From the NCBI GenBank assembly GCA_964020085.1, contig OZ026601.1, positions 7,116,935 to 7,180,934 of the forward strand: DNA of 64,000 bases. The letters are read 5' to 3'. Shown piece by piece: positions 1-11,100 of this stretch. Made by a program: the position numbers and the translations under genes. A model generated the notes under the pieces. It saw only the letters and a program-made list of their open reading frames with translations. It was not told the DNA's origin and did no database searches. This DNA is from Micromussa lordhowensis. Lineage: Eukaryota > Cnidaria > Anthozoa > Scleractinia > Lobophylliidae. Positions within the stretch are counted from its first letter, which is position 1. The number at the start of each line of letters is the position of its first letter.

Positions 1-1205
1 TCAGCTAAGAAAATTCTCCCCATTTTTTGGATGGTGGAGCTACTCTTAAGTGTAAATGATGTTGTTGTTATCTGCAAACTCTATTTGTTGTTGATAGTGC
101 TAGAGAGCTAAGCCTTAGAGTTATTGAACTGAAGTAGATATTTTTAATATCTGGACTTGTATGTGACCGCCGGAGATCGCCACATGACGTTTATGTTTAT
201 CGTATAAACGTTGAACCCGGGCTTTAAGCTGTGTCCCATTTTTCACTAGTTTGAAGTAGCTTAGGATGATCGAACTCACAGGGAGTTCACAACTGAACTA
301 ATTTCAACTTATCACGATTTGTAGGGGTTTGTTGATTTTAAATTTTCTCTACCGTGCCGTCAGGGCACACGTGTGTTGCATACGTGTGTTCCACAAGCCT
401 CGCGCTCAGTCTGTGTCCCGATCTCTTGTCGCTGAGTGTCACACAACTGAATATTGTCTCCATATGTCGCTGTTGATCTAGCCTTGTCTCATGCTGGTCT
501 CTTGCTTATCTGTCAATGTCATTTCCCTCATTTTTCATACTCTATAAAGGGAATGTTTGTAGGCATGCGCTCAAAATTATAATAATTTCCACTCAACATC
601 TGACTCGCGATCACATGCAGTCATATGGAAGCCAGGCTGAAAAATTATCAAGCATGTCTTCCATATTGCATAGATGGTCCATAAATTCCATATATTGCAT
701 ATTCCACATTGCATGCTCCATATTCCATATATCCTGTATAGGCTGGCTTGCGCGCAGTGAACTATCTGCTATGCCAAATAACGCCTTCAAACATACCGCT
801 GTAATAAAGAATAGTTACAACTTTCGTATGTTCAGTATACATTTTAGGTTGTAGTCTGAAAATCAGCGTCTGTTACAAATTAATGAAAGGTCATTTCGAC
901 TTTTTATTTTTATTATATTTTTCAATCATGTCAACTGTTTTACACTTATTAAAATGGACATGTGTGTTGTAGAAGGACTGAATGACCTTTCTTTCGATGA
1001 CACGGCGGAAGCGATCGCATGCATCCACTCCATGAATCCACTATCACTCACGGCCGACTCAACGGGGAATTTTTCAGCAGCCAGCTGCGAAAGCGCCTAG
1101 TCGATAGGAACAAGCTGTTTTCAACAGTTCATAAGTGAACATTTCTGCACCTCAAACTCATAACACAAGATATCTTTTCTTTCGGATGTTCAGTTGTTAA
1201 GTACT
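1..1205. other. No recognisable gene; AT-rich intergenic or intronic DNA
   Basis: I see no domain, splice-flanked open frame or RNA gene. The 112-residue open frame at 516-854 has no recognisable domain and overlaps a degenerate run of CCATATTGCATA-like words at 653-735, so I do not call it a gene. Confidence 0.5.
653..735. repeat. Degenerate short tandem words (CCATAT/TTGCAT)
   Basis: Irregular repetition of CCATATTGCAT and ATTCCATAT-like words. It looks like a decayed minisatellite of about 10-14 bp units. Confidence 0.4.
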
Positions 1206-2734
1206 TTAAGGTATCAGTGTACCCCAAATTTGATCATTTTTCCAAAAAAAAATTTTTCGCTTCTTCAGATAGATCGTATTGCAATCTTTCATTTAAAAAA
1301 AATTCTATGAAAAAAGATTGATCCTAAGCAAAGTTATTAACAGAAAACGTTTCTTCCTATTAATTATCTCTAATTGATAGCTGTCAACACGTTGTCACGA
1401 GAAGTAAACTTGCATCACGTGAAAGACACGATGTTCGCGAGTTTCACACGTTTGTCTTTGTATTTCTAAAATTGGTCGTCGACGTGCTGCTTCGAGTGTT
1501 TTGCGTTTGTATATTTTAGATTGAAAAGTTTATGGTATTTCTATTCCATGTCGTCGAAGAAAAAACGAAGTCCGTGTCCTTTTGCAAGCGCGAAGAAACC
1601 TTCAAAGAGGAAAAAGGTTTCGAAATCATTCGATAAGGATCGAGCTGATGTTTTAGCTGCTAGCGACCGAGGTTCCTACTTTGAGCAGGAGAAGTTGATT
1701 TCACAAGACGAGGAAGAACAAAGTCGATGGGTTAACGAGTTTATGAAATGCATTTTATCCTTAGTCCGATTCTCGCATTTCTGAGTTGTTTGGCGCTTTC
1801 GCCGTTCGAAGTTGTAACTTCTTCATGATCTGCACGCGTACGTTTCCTGTCCCTTGTTTATGAGAACGCTTTTTACTTGTCTTCGGCATCATTCAACCTG
1901 TTTCGTTAGATGAATGGTGAATCTGCATTAGCAAAGACATTTAAAACATGGAAAATGAAAAATTAAACGAAAATTATTTCCTTACTAACCTTAAACGCGA
2001 GCGGCGGAATTCAGATCTTCCCAAGGATATTTCCCGCCAGGAGCAACATTTGAGCCCGCTTTGTTATTGATATGAGCTCTGTTGTTAAAGTAAACTGAGC
2101 CTTTACTTGGTACTATCAACGGGTAATTAACTTTCACACGTTTTGTGTAATTATCTCATTACACCGGAAGAACGCCCAAAAGTATATTTTTCTTCGTATC
2201 TCGAAACGAAAATTTCAGCAAGTGAGGCGCACAATTTGAGTTCGTTTCCGGCGAGTTTTCAACGTTTTTCACTGAAATTTGGAGAGAACGTTGCCCGATA
2301 ATCAGGCAAAAAAACGGTGTCGGGGAATTTTCATTTTTGGCTTCTTTCAAAAGTTATGACCTTTTTAGTGAAGAGAATGCATGTTTTATCAACCCTCAAA
2401 GTTTAACTGCGTGTCAGAAACAAACCAGACAAGTAATCGAAATTTCCCGACACCGTTTTTTAGAGAAAGGTGTCAAGAAGACATTGCGATGTTGATCGTG
2501 TTCTCCCGATCAAATCTGACCGGAAACGAACTTGATTAGTGAACCTCTGTACTTTGGGAAATAGCGCGCTATATTCGGAAAACCGTACATTTTTTTATGT
2601 CGATGAATATACCATCGTAATCTACAATTATTAAGCCCTCAGAAAATATATACTTTATTAGGGTTTGCGTCAAACGTCCGACTGTAAAGCGGGGCCAAAG
2701 AATGATGGTCATTTGGGGTACACTGATACCTTAA
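1206..2734. mobile_element. TTAA-flanked DNA transposon, non-autonomous (piggyBac-like target site)
   Basis: The inverted ends are GGTATCAGTGTACCCC at 1210 and its reverse complement ending at 2730. A TTAA lies directly outside each end (1206-1209 and 2731-2734). A second internal inverted pair, CCCGACACCGTTTTT at about 2445 against its complement near 2310, gives subterminal structure. A TTAA target duplication is typical of piggyBac, but the ends do not show a sequence I can assign to that superfamily. The only notable open frame inside (1521-1784, 87 residues, lysine/serine-rich) has no visible transposase motif, so the copy looks non-autonomous. Confidence 0.65.
1521..1784 (+). CDS. Small basic open frame inside the TTAA transposon, unrecognised
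   Basis: An 87-residue frame with a Lys/Ser/Pro-rich N-terminal part (residues 10-40) and an acidic Glu/Asp-rich segment near residues 60-72. There is no DDE motif, zinc finger or signal peptide. The basic stretch could be a nuclear-localisation segment of a truncated transposon protein, but the frame may also be chance. No function is assigned. Confidence 0.2.
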   Translation: MKSLWYFYSMSSKKKRSPCPFASAKKPSKRKKVSKSFDKDRADVLAASDRGSYFEQEKLISQDEEEQSRWVNEFMKCILSLVRFSHF

Positions 2735-5700
2735 CTTGACCAGGGCATACAAGATTTGTTCTCACATGTTTACGGTGTCATTTTTTTCATAATTAAATGA
2801 CAAAGACAGATTTTTCTTCTTAAAAGATCATTAAATCTGCATCTGAAGAGCATAAATGGGGCTCCTTCTGCCTCTCGTAAAGGTTGTAACTCCAACGATT
2901 TCAAAACAGGATAATTAAAAATAAAAACTTCAGGCTGTTTTCTGTTCAAACGTTTTTGGTCTTATTGGAAGGTAGCGTTATAACACTACAGTTTTTTTCT
3001 TCACTCCCAAAATACCGTAAGTCTTTATTTATACCTTCGTAGATATTTGCACATTTCTGTCGTCAAAACAAGCGTTTCTTGTTAAGGCAGCTCAGTTGGC
3101 TATTGATTTTCAATTCTGTCTAGCCACCGTTACTTTGAGTTGTTTATGTAGCAATGTGTTTGCCAGTTTCATGCTGCTGAGTGGATTCCAAGGGATTAAC
3201 GGCGTCCCTGTTTATCTCATTTCCTAGATATACATTATAAAGCTCTGACCTGCAAAAGGGGGTCATTTGGTACTTGTCGGACTTTCATTCTCGTCGTTTC
3301 TAAGTGAAAATAATTTCTTCGAAAATGAACTTATTCTTGCATGTCACATCTGGAATTTAACCAGTTATGTTATTATATGTCAAAACTCATTTGTTGTTGT
3401 ACTTGTCGGGTTGCTTTTCACTTTTTTGATCAGCTCTTTCCTAGCGTGACCCTCTGCAAAGCTTTGGAGTGGAAATCTCATACATGTTAACAAAACCAGG
3501 CACGACGAGAATGGTAATTGGTCGTAATTCTCTAAGGAATCTACGCCCTTGGTTCCGGAAGGCTCTTTTTAGTATTCCGCGGTGTTTGTGTCTCTTTTAC
3601 CCAATTAAATCGCCCATCCGCCGTTTTCCGCTGCTTTTAACGAATATTTGTTAAAACATCTCTAATGCAAGAGTTGAAAGCTTTACCCCACTGAAGTTTA
3701 CAATAAAAACAGCAGAAAGCAAATAACAAAGATACCAAACATAATATGCTTTTTAATTTTTTTGACAACCTCATGGATTTCCTGCTAAAGCGTTACATGT
3801 CTTTTAGGTTGTCATGTTAATCAAAGACGTTTTGTCACACGACTGTCTGTATTGCTATCAGAACACTAATCTTATCAGACGAAGCTGTGGGTCACGCCTC
3901 TAGGTGACGGGCCCTTAGCATGCAATCCTGTCTGGTTTTAACACGTTACACAAAGAGAAAATAGCAGATTCCTTTTTCTTGTTTTGAGAACTACGATGAA
4001 CGCAATACCACAAAAAGACGGCTTCGTAGTAGGAGCTATTTTTATAACAAGAGTCTCTTGATGAAAGAGATGAACGGAACTGTAAATAAGCTTTAATTAA
4101 AACGATGAGTGAAGCTTAGAGACCACTCGACCACACATGATTACTATAGGAGTTGCTTTTGTAAACCTTGATTTAACCCCTTTCTAGTCACAAGCTTGGA
4201 ATATGTACAGTTCTTTTTACCATTAATATTGTTCAGTGTTATTGCAATAAGAATTTGCTCGCTCACCGAGACCATACACCATACATACCGAGACCATACC
4301 ATACCTTTTGCCGTCTCCTTGCGGTCGACTATAAATATTTACTGGAAAGAGAAAAACGGTGTTGACTTTGTTAGTAATCTTAAAAGGCTTTTGGAACAAA
4401 CAGTTTACCAGCAGACACAATGCTGTGTACGTAAATTTGTAGTTTTTAATGTTCCTTTGTTTTCCTCTCTTGATGGGTTAACACTCGTTATAATGAGTAG
4501 AATTGTTCGTGAGGTCCAAACAGACAGAATGTCAGACACAGCGAAGCTATCGATGTTTGAGATCACAATAGCTATTTTAAACAGCATTTAACGATATAAA
4601 ACAGAATATCGGTCTGGTTTTTGTCCTGTTTTTCAAACTTCGTCCAGTTCTGCAAAGTCGTTACCGCTTTTAAACGAAGATGAAAGCCCAATGTCGTTTT
4701 GTTGGTATAATGGTGTTTCCTTTGGCAGAAAAAAAACTAGTCCTCTATTTGTCTTCTCGTGACAACGCTCGCTACCTAATGGGATCCACATTTTGTGGGG
4801 TGTTCGAAATCTTGCAGATAAGATAAGCTCCGCATATCTCCATCTTACAGTTGTCAAGATTGCGTTCACTCCAGATAAGGTCAGACATTCTCACACCCTA
4901 GTTTCACAGTCAGTTGTAACTGTTACAGTTTTACAATGGAACCTCGATATAACGAAGGGTCAAGGGACTGGCAAAATATGTTTGCTATAACGAGGCTTCG
5001 TTGTATCGAGGTTCTTTTCCATATATTTCGCTATTACTTGGGCCAGGAAGATCGTTCGTTACACTGAGGACTTCGTTATAATAGGCTCGTTAAATCGAGG
5101 GTCCACTTTAGTTACTGACGATCTCAGGCACTAACTTGTAAAGACTTTTCGAAAAACGTTGCACTAGGTGCGTCTTTAAAATCGTTGAATAAACCGTCCG
5201 ATTAAGGCCCCAGCACTTTGCAGACATTGCAGTAAAAAGCTTTCTACCATCCTAGCTAATAACAAGATTAAGAAACTCGGAAATCGACCAAAAACCTCTA
5301 CCATCCATAACTGTCTTAACTCTTATCTCAACTTGGCAGACTGTCATTGCGAAATTGATGGATAGATCGAACACGTTACAGCCATAGGTCTATAAATGAA
5401 GTATATGCATATGAATAGTAAATACGTAGGACCTAAGCATCCATAGGACCCATAGTTCTTTCATGCAATACAAAGTAATCATGAGCAATGCACAACTTAA
5501 TTGATATTTTGTATAACGTGTTACGTGTGGGTGATAAGATATAGAAATAAACAGATCCAAAGTATGGTACTGGGAATTGACCTGACAGACCCAATTAGCA
5601 GCTTGTTTTCACTCTACACAAAAGGATTATCCCCTATTTTTTTCCACGATAAAACTGATGGATTGATCATAAATCTGCAGTCTAATTATAGTCCTATTAA

Positions 5701-7227
5701 GATAAAAAATTAAGATTAAAAAATGTATGACCAAGACATCCGTGCAGAAACCATTTTTTCATCAGTTTCATCAGTTTTGAAGCTCGTATGAGATACTAAA
5801 GTATATCGTACAAATGTAACCTACATGTTGAGTGATTTCGACCAGGAGAAAGCATACCTTAAAGGGGCTCACTCTCGGTATCTTGCTATGCACAAAATAA
5901 CCTTTAAATTAAAGGAAACCTGAAAATAGCAGTTTACTAAGATAGAAAAGCACCAAATAATTAAGAAAATAAACAGAAAATACCGCGACGAAGAAAAAGA
6001 AAAACAACTTGTTTACTTCAATCACCAAAATGTAAATTCTCTTTGTTCGCGCCATCATTACGTCAACAGCTCGTGCTAGTTCTGCGTTTCTATCGAGTTA
6101 TAGAAACACGAATTTAAACCAATCAGCGTGCGTTTTTGCTTTGGGTTATTTTCTAATTAACCATAAAGGAACAAGGACGGTAAACTGAGGATCGAAAAGA
6201 TTAACACAGATTACAAACGACTAACTTGAAGCATTTAGGCTTAACTTTTCAAGATGCTCAAGCCGCGGTGTGGCTCCTTTAAGCATGATAACACCTGGCT
6301 AGCAGCTAATTTTCGTTCTAAAAGGATTATAGTTCTTAAAATATATGGACTAATCGGGCGTATACAGCCAACATGATAAGATTTTAAAGATATGGTCCCG
6401 TTAAGATAAAATGAATATAAAATTAAAGAATGTGCGTAAACATCCCAAAAGCGGAAAACTGAGAGAATTGTCGAGCGCTCATTAGTCCACTGACCATGAA
6501 AATAACTTAACCTGCAACGCAACACAAGGTCACTTTCGAAGATGCTAGTAAATTGTCGCAATTTCTTTCAATAATCCAAGACTCTCCAGTTATGAAAATA
6601 GCAATGTTTGGCTTGACATCTTAACAAGTTACCGCATTGTGTTTCAGTATTCATTCGAGAGGAATGCATAAGACGGCTGGTTGTTTTGCTTTTAAGGCAA
6701 CCTTAAAAGCAAATTGCAATGGTAATAAATCAAACCATGGTCATAACAGCTAAGGCATTCTCTGCAAATCTTGTCCTCCCACCCGGAGCAAGAAGAGCTC
6801 ACTAACTCCAGCGACTCGAGCATTCCGCCTTACGCAAGCACGGTTAAAACATATGCTGGGAACAAGTCTACGTATAAATTAATGTATAACTGTTTCCTTT
6901 CGACCTCTTATCAGTATTGTAGTTTGACTTCTCGCACTGAGATAAGGCCAATGTTGTCGAGATGCACAACATAATTTCGGCTTGGCATCCAGGGATATCC
7001 TGATGCATGAGAAAATCGTCTCTCTTGTTTGATCCCAAAAGACGCTGCCTTGAAAATACTTGTCAATTTCCTGGTTGTTGTTATCGTTGTTTTCTTTTTT
7101 CAGGGCAGGCAACAGTCCAGAGAAAAGCCAGGCAGATTGAAGAAGAATTCGAGTTTCCAGGTTTTACTATTACTGTATCCCTGTTTTAGGCAAAATTTAC
7201 TTTATCATTTCAAAGAGTAGCCCAGAA
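2735..7227. other. Gene-poor stretch with repeat remnants
   Basis: Short open frames only, none with a recognisable domain. At 4935-5105 copies of a CTCGATATAACGAAG / CTTCGTTATA word occur in both orientations and look like a decayed foldback repeat. At 7083-7104 there is a good pyrimidine tract plus CAG that resembles a splice acceptor, but no supportable exon follows it. Confidence 0.45.
4936..5102. repeat. Decayed foldback repeat with CGTTATAACGAGG words
   Basis: GGAACCTCGATATAACGAAG, TATAACGAGGCTTCGTTGTA and TTCGTTATAATAGGCTCGTT occur within 170 bp in alternating orientation. This suggests a MITE-like inverted repeat. Confidence 0.4.
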
Positions 7228-7345
7228 GTCATTCCTTCACCCAGTGCCTCTCTCCGCCAGGTGTATAAATGGATACCGGTTAAATGAAAAATAAAATCTT
7301 AGCAAAATGTTGGGGACCAACTTTAGGTTGACTCGCTTGCCACCT
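7228..7345 (+). repeat. SINE body fragment
   Basis: The segment with CCAGTGCCTCTCTCC, CCAGGTGTATAAATGG and TACCGGTTAAATG matches the body of the tRNA-derived SINE at 36210-36475 (CAGTGCCTCTCTCTACCCAGG ... AAATGGGTACCGG). The tRNA-like head is missing, so it is a truncated copy. Confidence 0.55.
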
Positions 7346-7747
7346 CGGAGGACTATCCATATTTGTATTAGGTCATTAGATTCCTGAACGGAAATGACGA
7401 AATAAAAATCTTATTTTCATTAATACAAATGACCATAATGATCCATCCAGTCAAAAGACCTTTTGACTGAAACAAAATACCCCCCCTGTGGCAAAGTGGC
7501 CTAAAACACCGTCCAGAGGTTAAAAAAGATCTTGTACCAGAGGAGGTGGCAGACTGAGAGATGGGAAGGGGGGAGCAGGTAGATGGAATGCATAGACCTT
7601 TTGACCACCGGTCTCAAGGTGAACTGGTCTACTGCTCCAAAACCTCTGACCCTGATGGTCCAGGACATTTTTCAAGTAGCTGTACAACAGGCTCATCATT
7701 ACTGTAAATCCGTTTCGCTAATTTTACTGTTGTTGTCTGTTCATCAG

Positions 7748-8128
7748 GATCATGTCCACAGGGTTGGATAGGATACAGTGGATCGTGTTACTTGCCTTAT
7801 GTCCACGGTAAAACGTGGCAGGAAGCTAACGAAACCTGTCAGGAAATGGATTCGCACTTGGCCCTATCCAAGAGCGTTGATGAAAATGAATTCATAGCAG
7901 CAGAAGTGGGCCGACCAGAATCTCGTGTCTGGATAGGTCTTCGCCGAAGTGAAGGCGAGTTTGTGTGGAGTGACGGCAGTAAACCTGAATTTACAAACTG
8001 GGGCCGATCTGAGCCTAAGGATGCCTCAGTTGTTGGTAGAGATTGCGTAAGTCTGCTTACTGAAGACATTTTCTATTCATGGGAGGTCAGGAACTGTGAC
8101 GAGCGACAAGCGTTTATTTGCGAAAGAG
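7748..8128 (+). CDS. C-type lectin-like domain exon
   Basis: One exon encodes a complete long-form C-type lectin fold (about 127 residues). It starts after TCATCAG and ends at GAAAGAG|GTAAGA, phase 1 on both sides. The hallmarks are C-P-x-G-W near the start, W-x-E-A-x-x-x-C, the VWIGL core, F-x-W-S-D-G, F-x-N-W, then D-C-V-S-L, and a final [11 protein letters not shown]. The sugar-site tripeptide is E-P-K ([10 protein letters not shown]), not the E-P-N or Q-P-D of typical calcium-dependent sugar binders. Together with the absent W-N-D (here S-W-E-V-R-N-C) this suggests altered or lost carbohydrate binding. Upstream and downstream exons of this part were not found. Confidence 0.85.
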
Positions 8129-11100
8129 GTAAGAAGACTATTATATTCAATCCCAATGCAATTCAGACGTCAATCACGACAGGTGATGTATTCATCCATA
8201 TGTGCGCTTGCGCGCGTAAACAACATTAAAAGATGGTCTCTATCTGATTGCCTTCACGCCTACTATTCAGACACGTCCGGCAACGATCTATTTAGGCATT
8301 TCGACAAGGTAGTAAAAGTACATTTCTGGCGAGACAATCATATATTTCTTGAACTTTGCTTCTGCTTGCTTCTCTGGCAAACAGATGGAAAAACTCATTA
8401 ATCTACACCAAGACCAGTGATTACTAAAATACTTAGTTGATCATGCGAAGTTTTTATCGTCATCGCACGAATATTGAAATCTAAGCTTTCGAGCGTTTTT
8501 CATCAAGGGGCTCTCTTTGTATTTCTTCAAACTTTAACTTAACGGGCGAATGACCATGTTAACAATAGACGTCGGCCCAATAACAGTGTTCTTTCAACTG
8601 GTATAATAGAATTTGGCAATTGTGTTTATATCCAAACTTTGTTTCGACGTCCCGACAGAACTACCCCGGCAAACTAAATTCGAATGCATACACATGTATT
8701 AATCGAGTTTATTGGAGATATTTAGAGGTCGTTATTGTTCTGTTCCTCTCCTTAAAAAAAAACCATTCGATCACTTTATTGTCCAATTCGTTCTGTCACG
8801 TGATGCAAATAGGACACTATATCACGCAGAGACCTAGTGAAATATTTCTCTCAGGAAAGCTGCCTCAAGACAGGTGTAACCTTCTCTGAACACATGATCG
8901 TGGTATCTTAAAAATATAGAGAGGATATTATGCGGTAGAGAGAAGATATGAATTTTATGTTCGAGTGGGAAGAAAGATATCTCACCCGTTCGCTTTGCTC
9001 ACTCCTTGGGCTCAATCACTCAATCGTGAGATATTACTCTTTGAACAAGAACATGAATTTCATATTTTCGACCTAACGTGTGCTCTTTTTATTACATGGG
9101 GAATACAAATACGTAATGGCGATACATGTTTGCAAATACCGGTTTCTGCTATTAGTGGCTCAATCAAATCAAATCAGAACTAGTTTTAAGTACTGAAAAT
9201 TGAATGGAATTCATAGTTACTTTTTCGCAGATGGCTGACGGCAACGTTTTTCAGTTTTGGACACAGACCACGAAATATTTGATGATTGATTGCCGTTTCA
9301 CCGGCATGGTATCCTTTATTTCTGTTTCTCGTAGCGTTTCGATAAATTGCATCGTTTTTCGTTGTTTCCGGTTTTCTCGTTCTCACCTGTTCGGAAAATA
9401 CAATTACTTCGTCGTCGCTGAACAAAGCAAATCTCCCAGCGGCCACCACTATTCCGAACACCAAAAAGGCGGGAATCGTGACGCCAATATGCCGTTATGT
9501 CTTTCGTAAGAAAATACACCATTCGGGTCCGGCATGTATAGATCGTTTTCACTGTCACGCAATAAAAAATAAATCGAAAACTATCCAGTGGAAAAAGCTA
9601 AGAAATTGTGATGTTATAGAAGATAAAAAAAATAAGACACTTCTCTCAGTTTTAGCCCTGTGCGTTTCCCCAAACTTCAGATATTCGTCAAAATGTTTCG
9701 CAGAAATTTACAGAGCCCAGTATAAAAACGCCATGTTGGTGTACCTCCATGGTACACCAATATGGCGGCCGGAAAATATTGTAAACGTTTGGAACTTACT
9801 TTGGCTTTCTAGGCGACTGATTACCAGTACTGAAAAATCAAGTATTTACACAAGCACTTTTCCTAAAGCTCTAGCTTCTAACAGGGCTCAAAATCATGAG
9901 ATAAGTATATATTTTTCAACAAATTTGATCGTAGTCTTGTGTCACCGCACCACCATAACCCGGAAATTCAAAATGCTCTGGTTTCCAAACGAAGCACGCT
10001 ATTGAGCTGTAAAGTTCTAAACAGATATAAATATGTCACCTCTTATACCTGATGGGGATGAAAACTTTGGTGGATCTTTAGTTGTAGATTTTAGAAAGTG
10101 ATGATGTCACGTGAAAACGATCTATTGATTGATGGATTCTATGAGTGTTTTAGTTTCCAGTAAGGTAGGTAAGTCTTTCATATAAGGAAAGACTACAGGG
10201 CCTGGAAACAATAGTCATATCCTCTACACTGTTAACCCACAACTACAAGCTGAAACAATAATAAAACTGAGAACTTCATATTATTTCAATTTTGCCATTT
10301 TTAATCTTATTCCGCGCCTTGAGAAAATATATTCCCGGCGTAAGAAATGTCCAGACAACTCAAGGCTACTTTCATGTAATGCAAAAGCCCTCTTTTGGGA
10401 ACAGTTCTATCAAGGCCACGCGTGGTACATATGTCCGAATCCAACTCATCCAAGCACCAAATAATATAATCTGTATAGTCGTCGCCATATATTTGTCATC
10501 CATCGGACTGCCGGATTAGGAACTAAAGATCTTTCTACGGAGTCGAATTATCGTCATCGCCCGATTTTGTGTGCAGGCACCTGCCAGTTAATAATTGTTT
10601 CGGAAGAATTGTACCGAAAAACCGCTACAAAATCCGCTCTTTTCTATCTGAGGAGGGCCGGTCAACAGCAACCCTTACCTTTACCGTTTGCTAATACCAT
10701 GTCTTCATACTTCCCTTCTCATTGTTCTTCTATTTCTTACTCTGATCTTACTTACTGTTAACAATCATTTCCTCTTAGTCTAAGATGCACGACGTGAACA
10801 AATAGTTTGTTCTTGGAAGTTTAAGCCTCGTTTTGTCTTTAAAACGAATGTACCACGATGCAATTGCTTTCGAAATAGAAAATGTAACAGGTTGGAATCT
10901 CATTCAAGTCTTGGCGGCGGAAATGATGGAGAATACTGGTACATCGATTGTGATTGAGAGTACGAGGGGTTCTCCTGATAAGGACATCAAAAACAATCCA
11001 GAAGAACCATCTACGGATGTTTCAACAACATCGAAAGCAAGCAAGACACCGCCATCTACAGATGTTACTGCAAAATCACAAGAAACAGAGACACCACCAA

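Larger units (their letters stand above)
8129..10830. other. Intron or intergenic stretch between lectin and mucin exons
   Basis: No plus-strand exon is supportable. A perfect short palindrome built on GGTGTACC lies at 9731-9766. On the minus strand, 9372-9478 reads as a hydrophobic segment followed by a GT donor (see the separate low-confidence entry). Confidence 0.4.

Noticed and set aside
1..7747. First exons (signal peptide) of the lectin/EGF gene
   Set aside because: Several AG acceptors with pyrimidine tracts exist, for example near 7104, but no following frame has a signal peptide or cysteine pattern that I can support.
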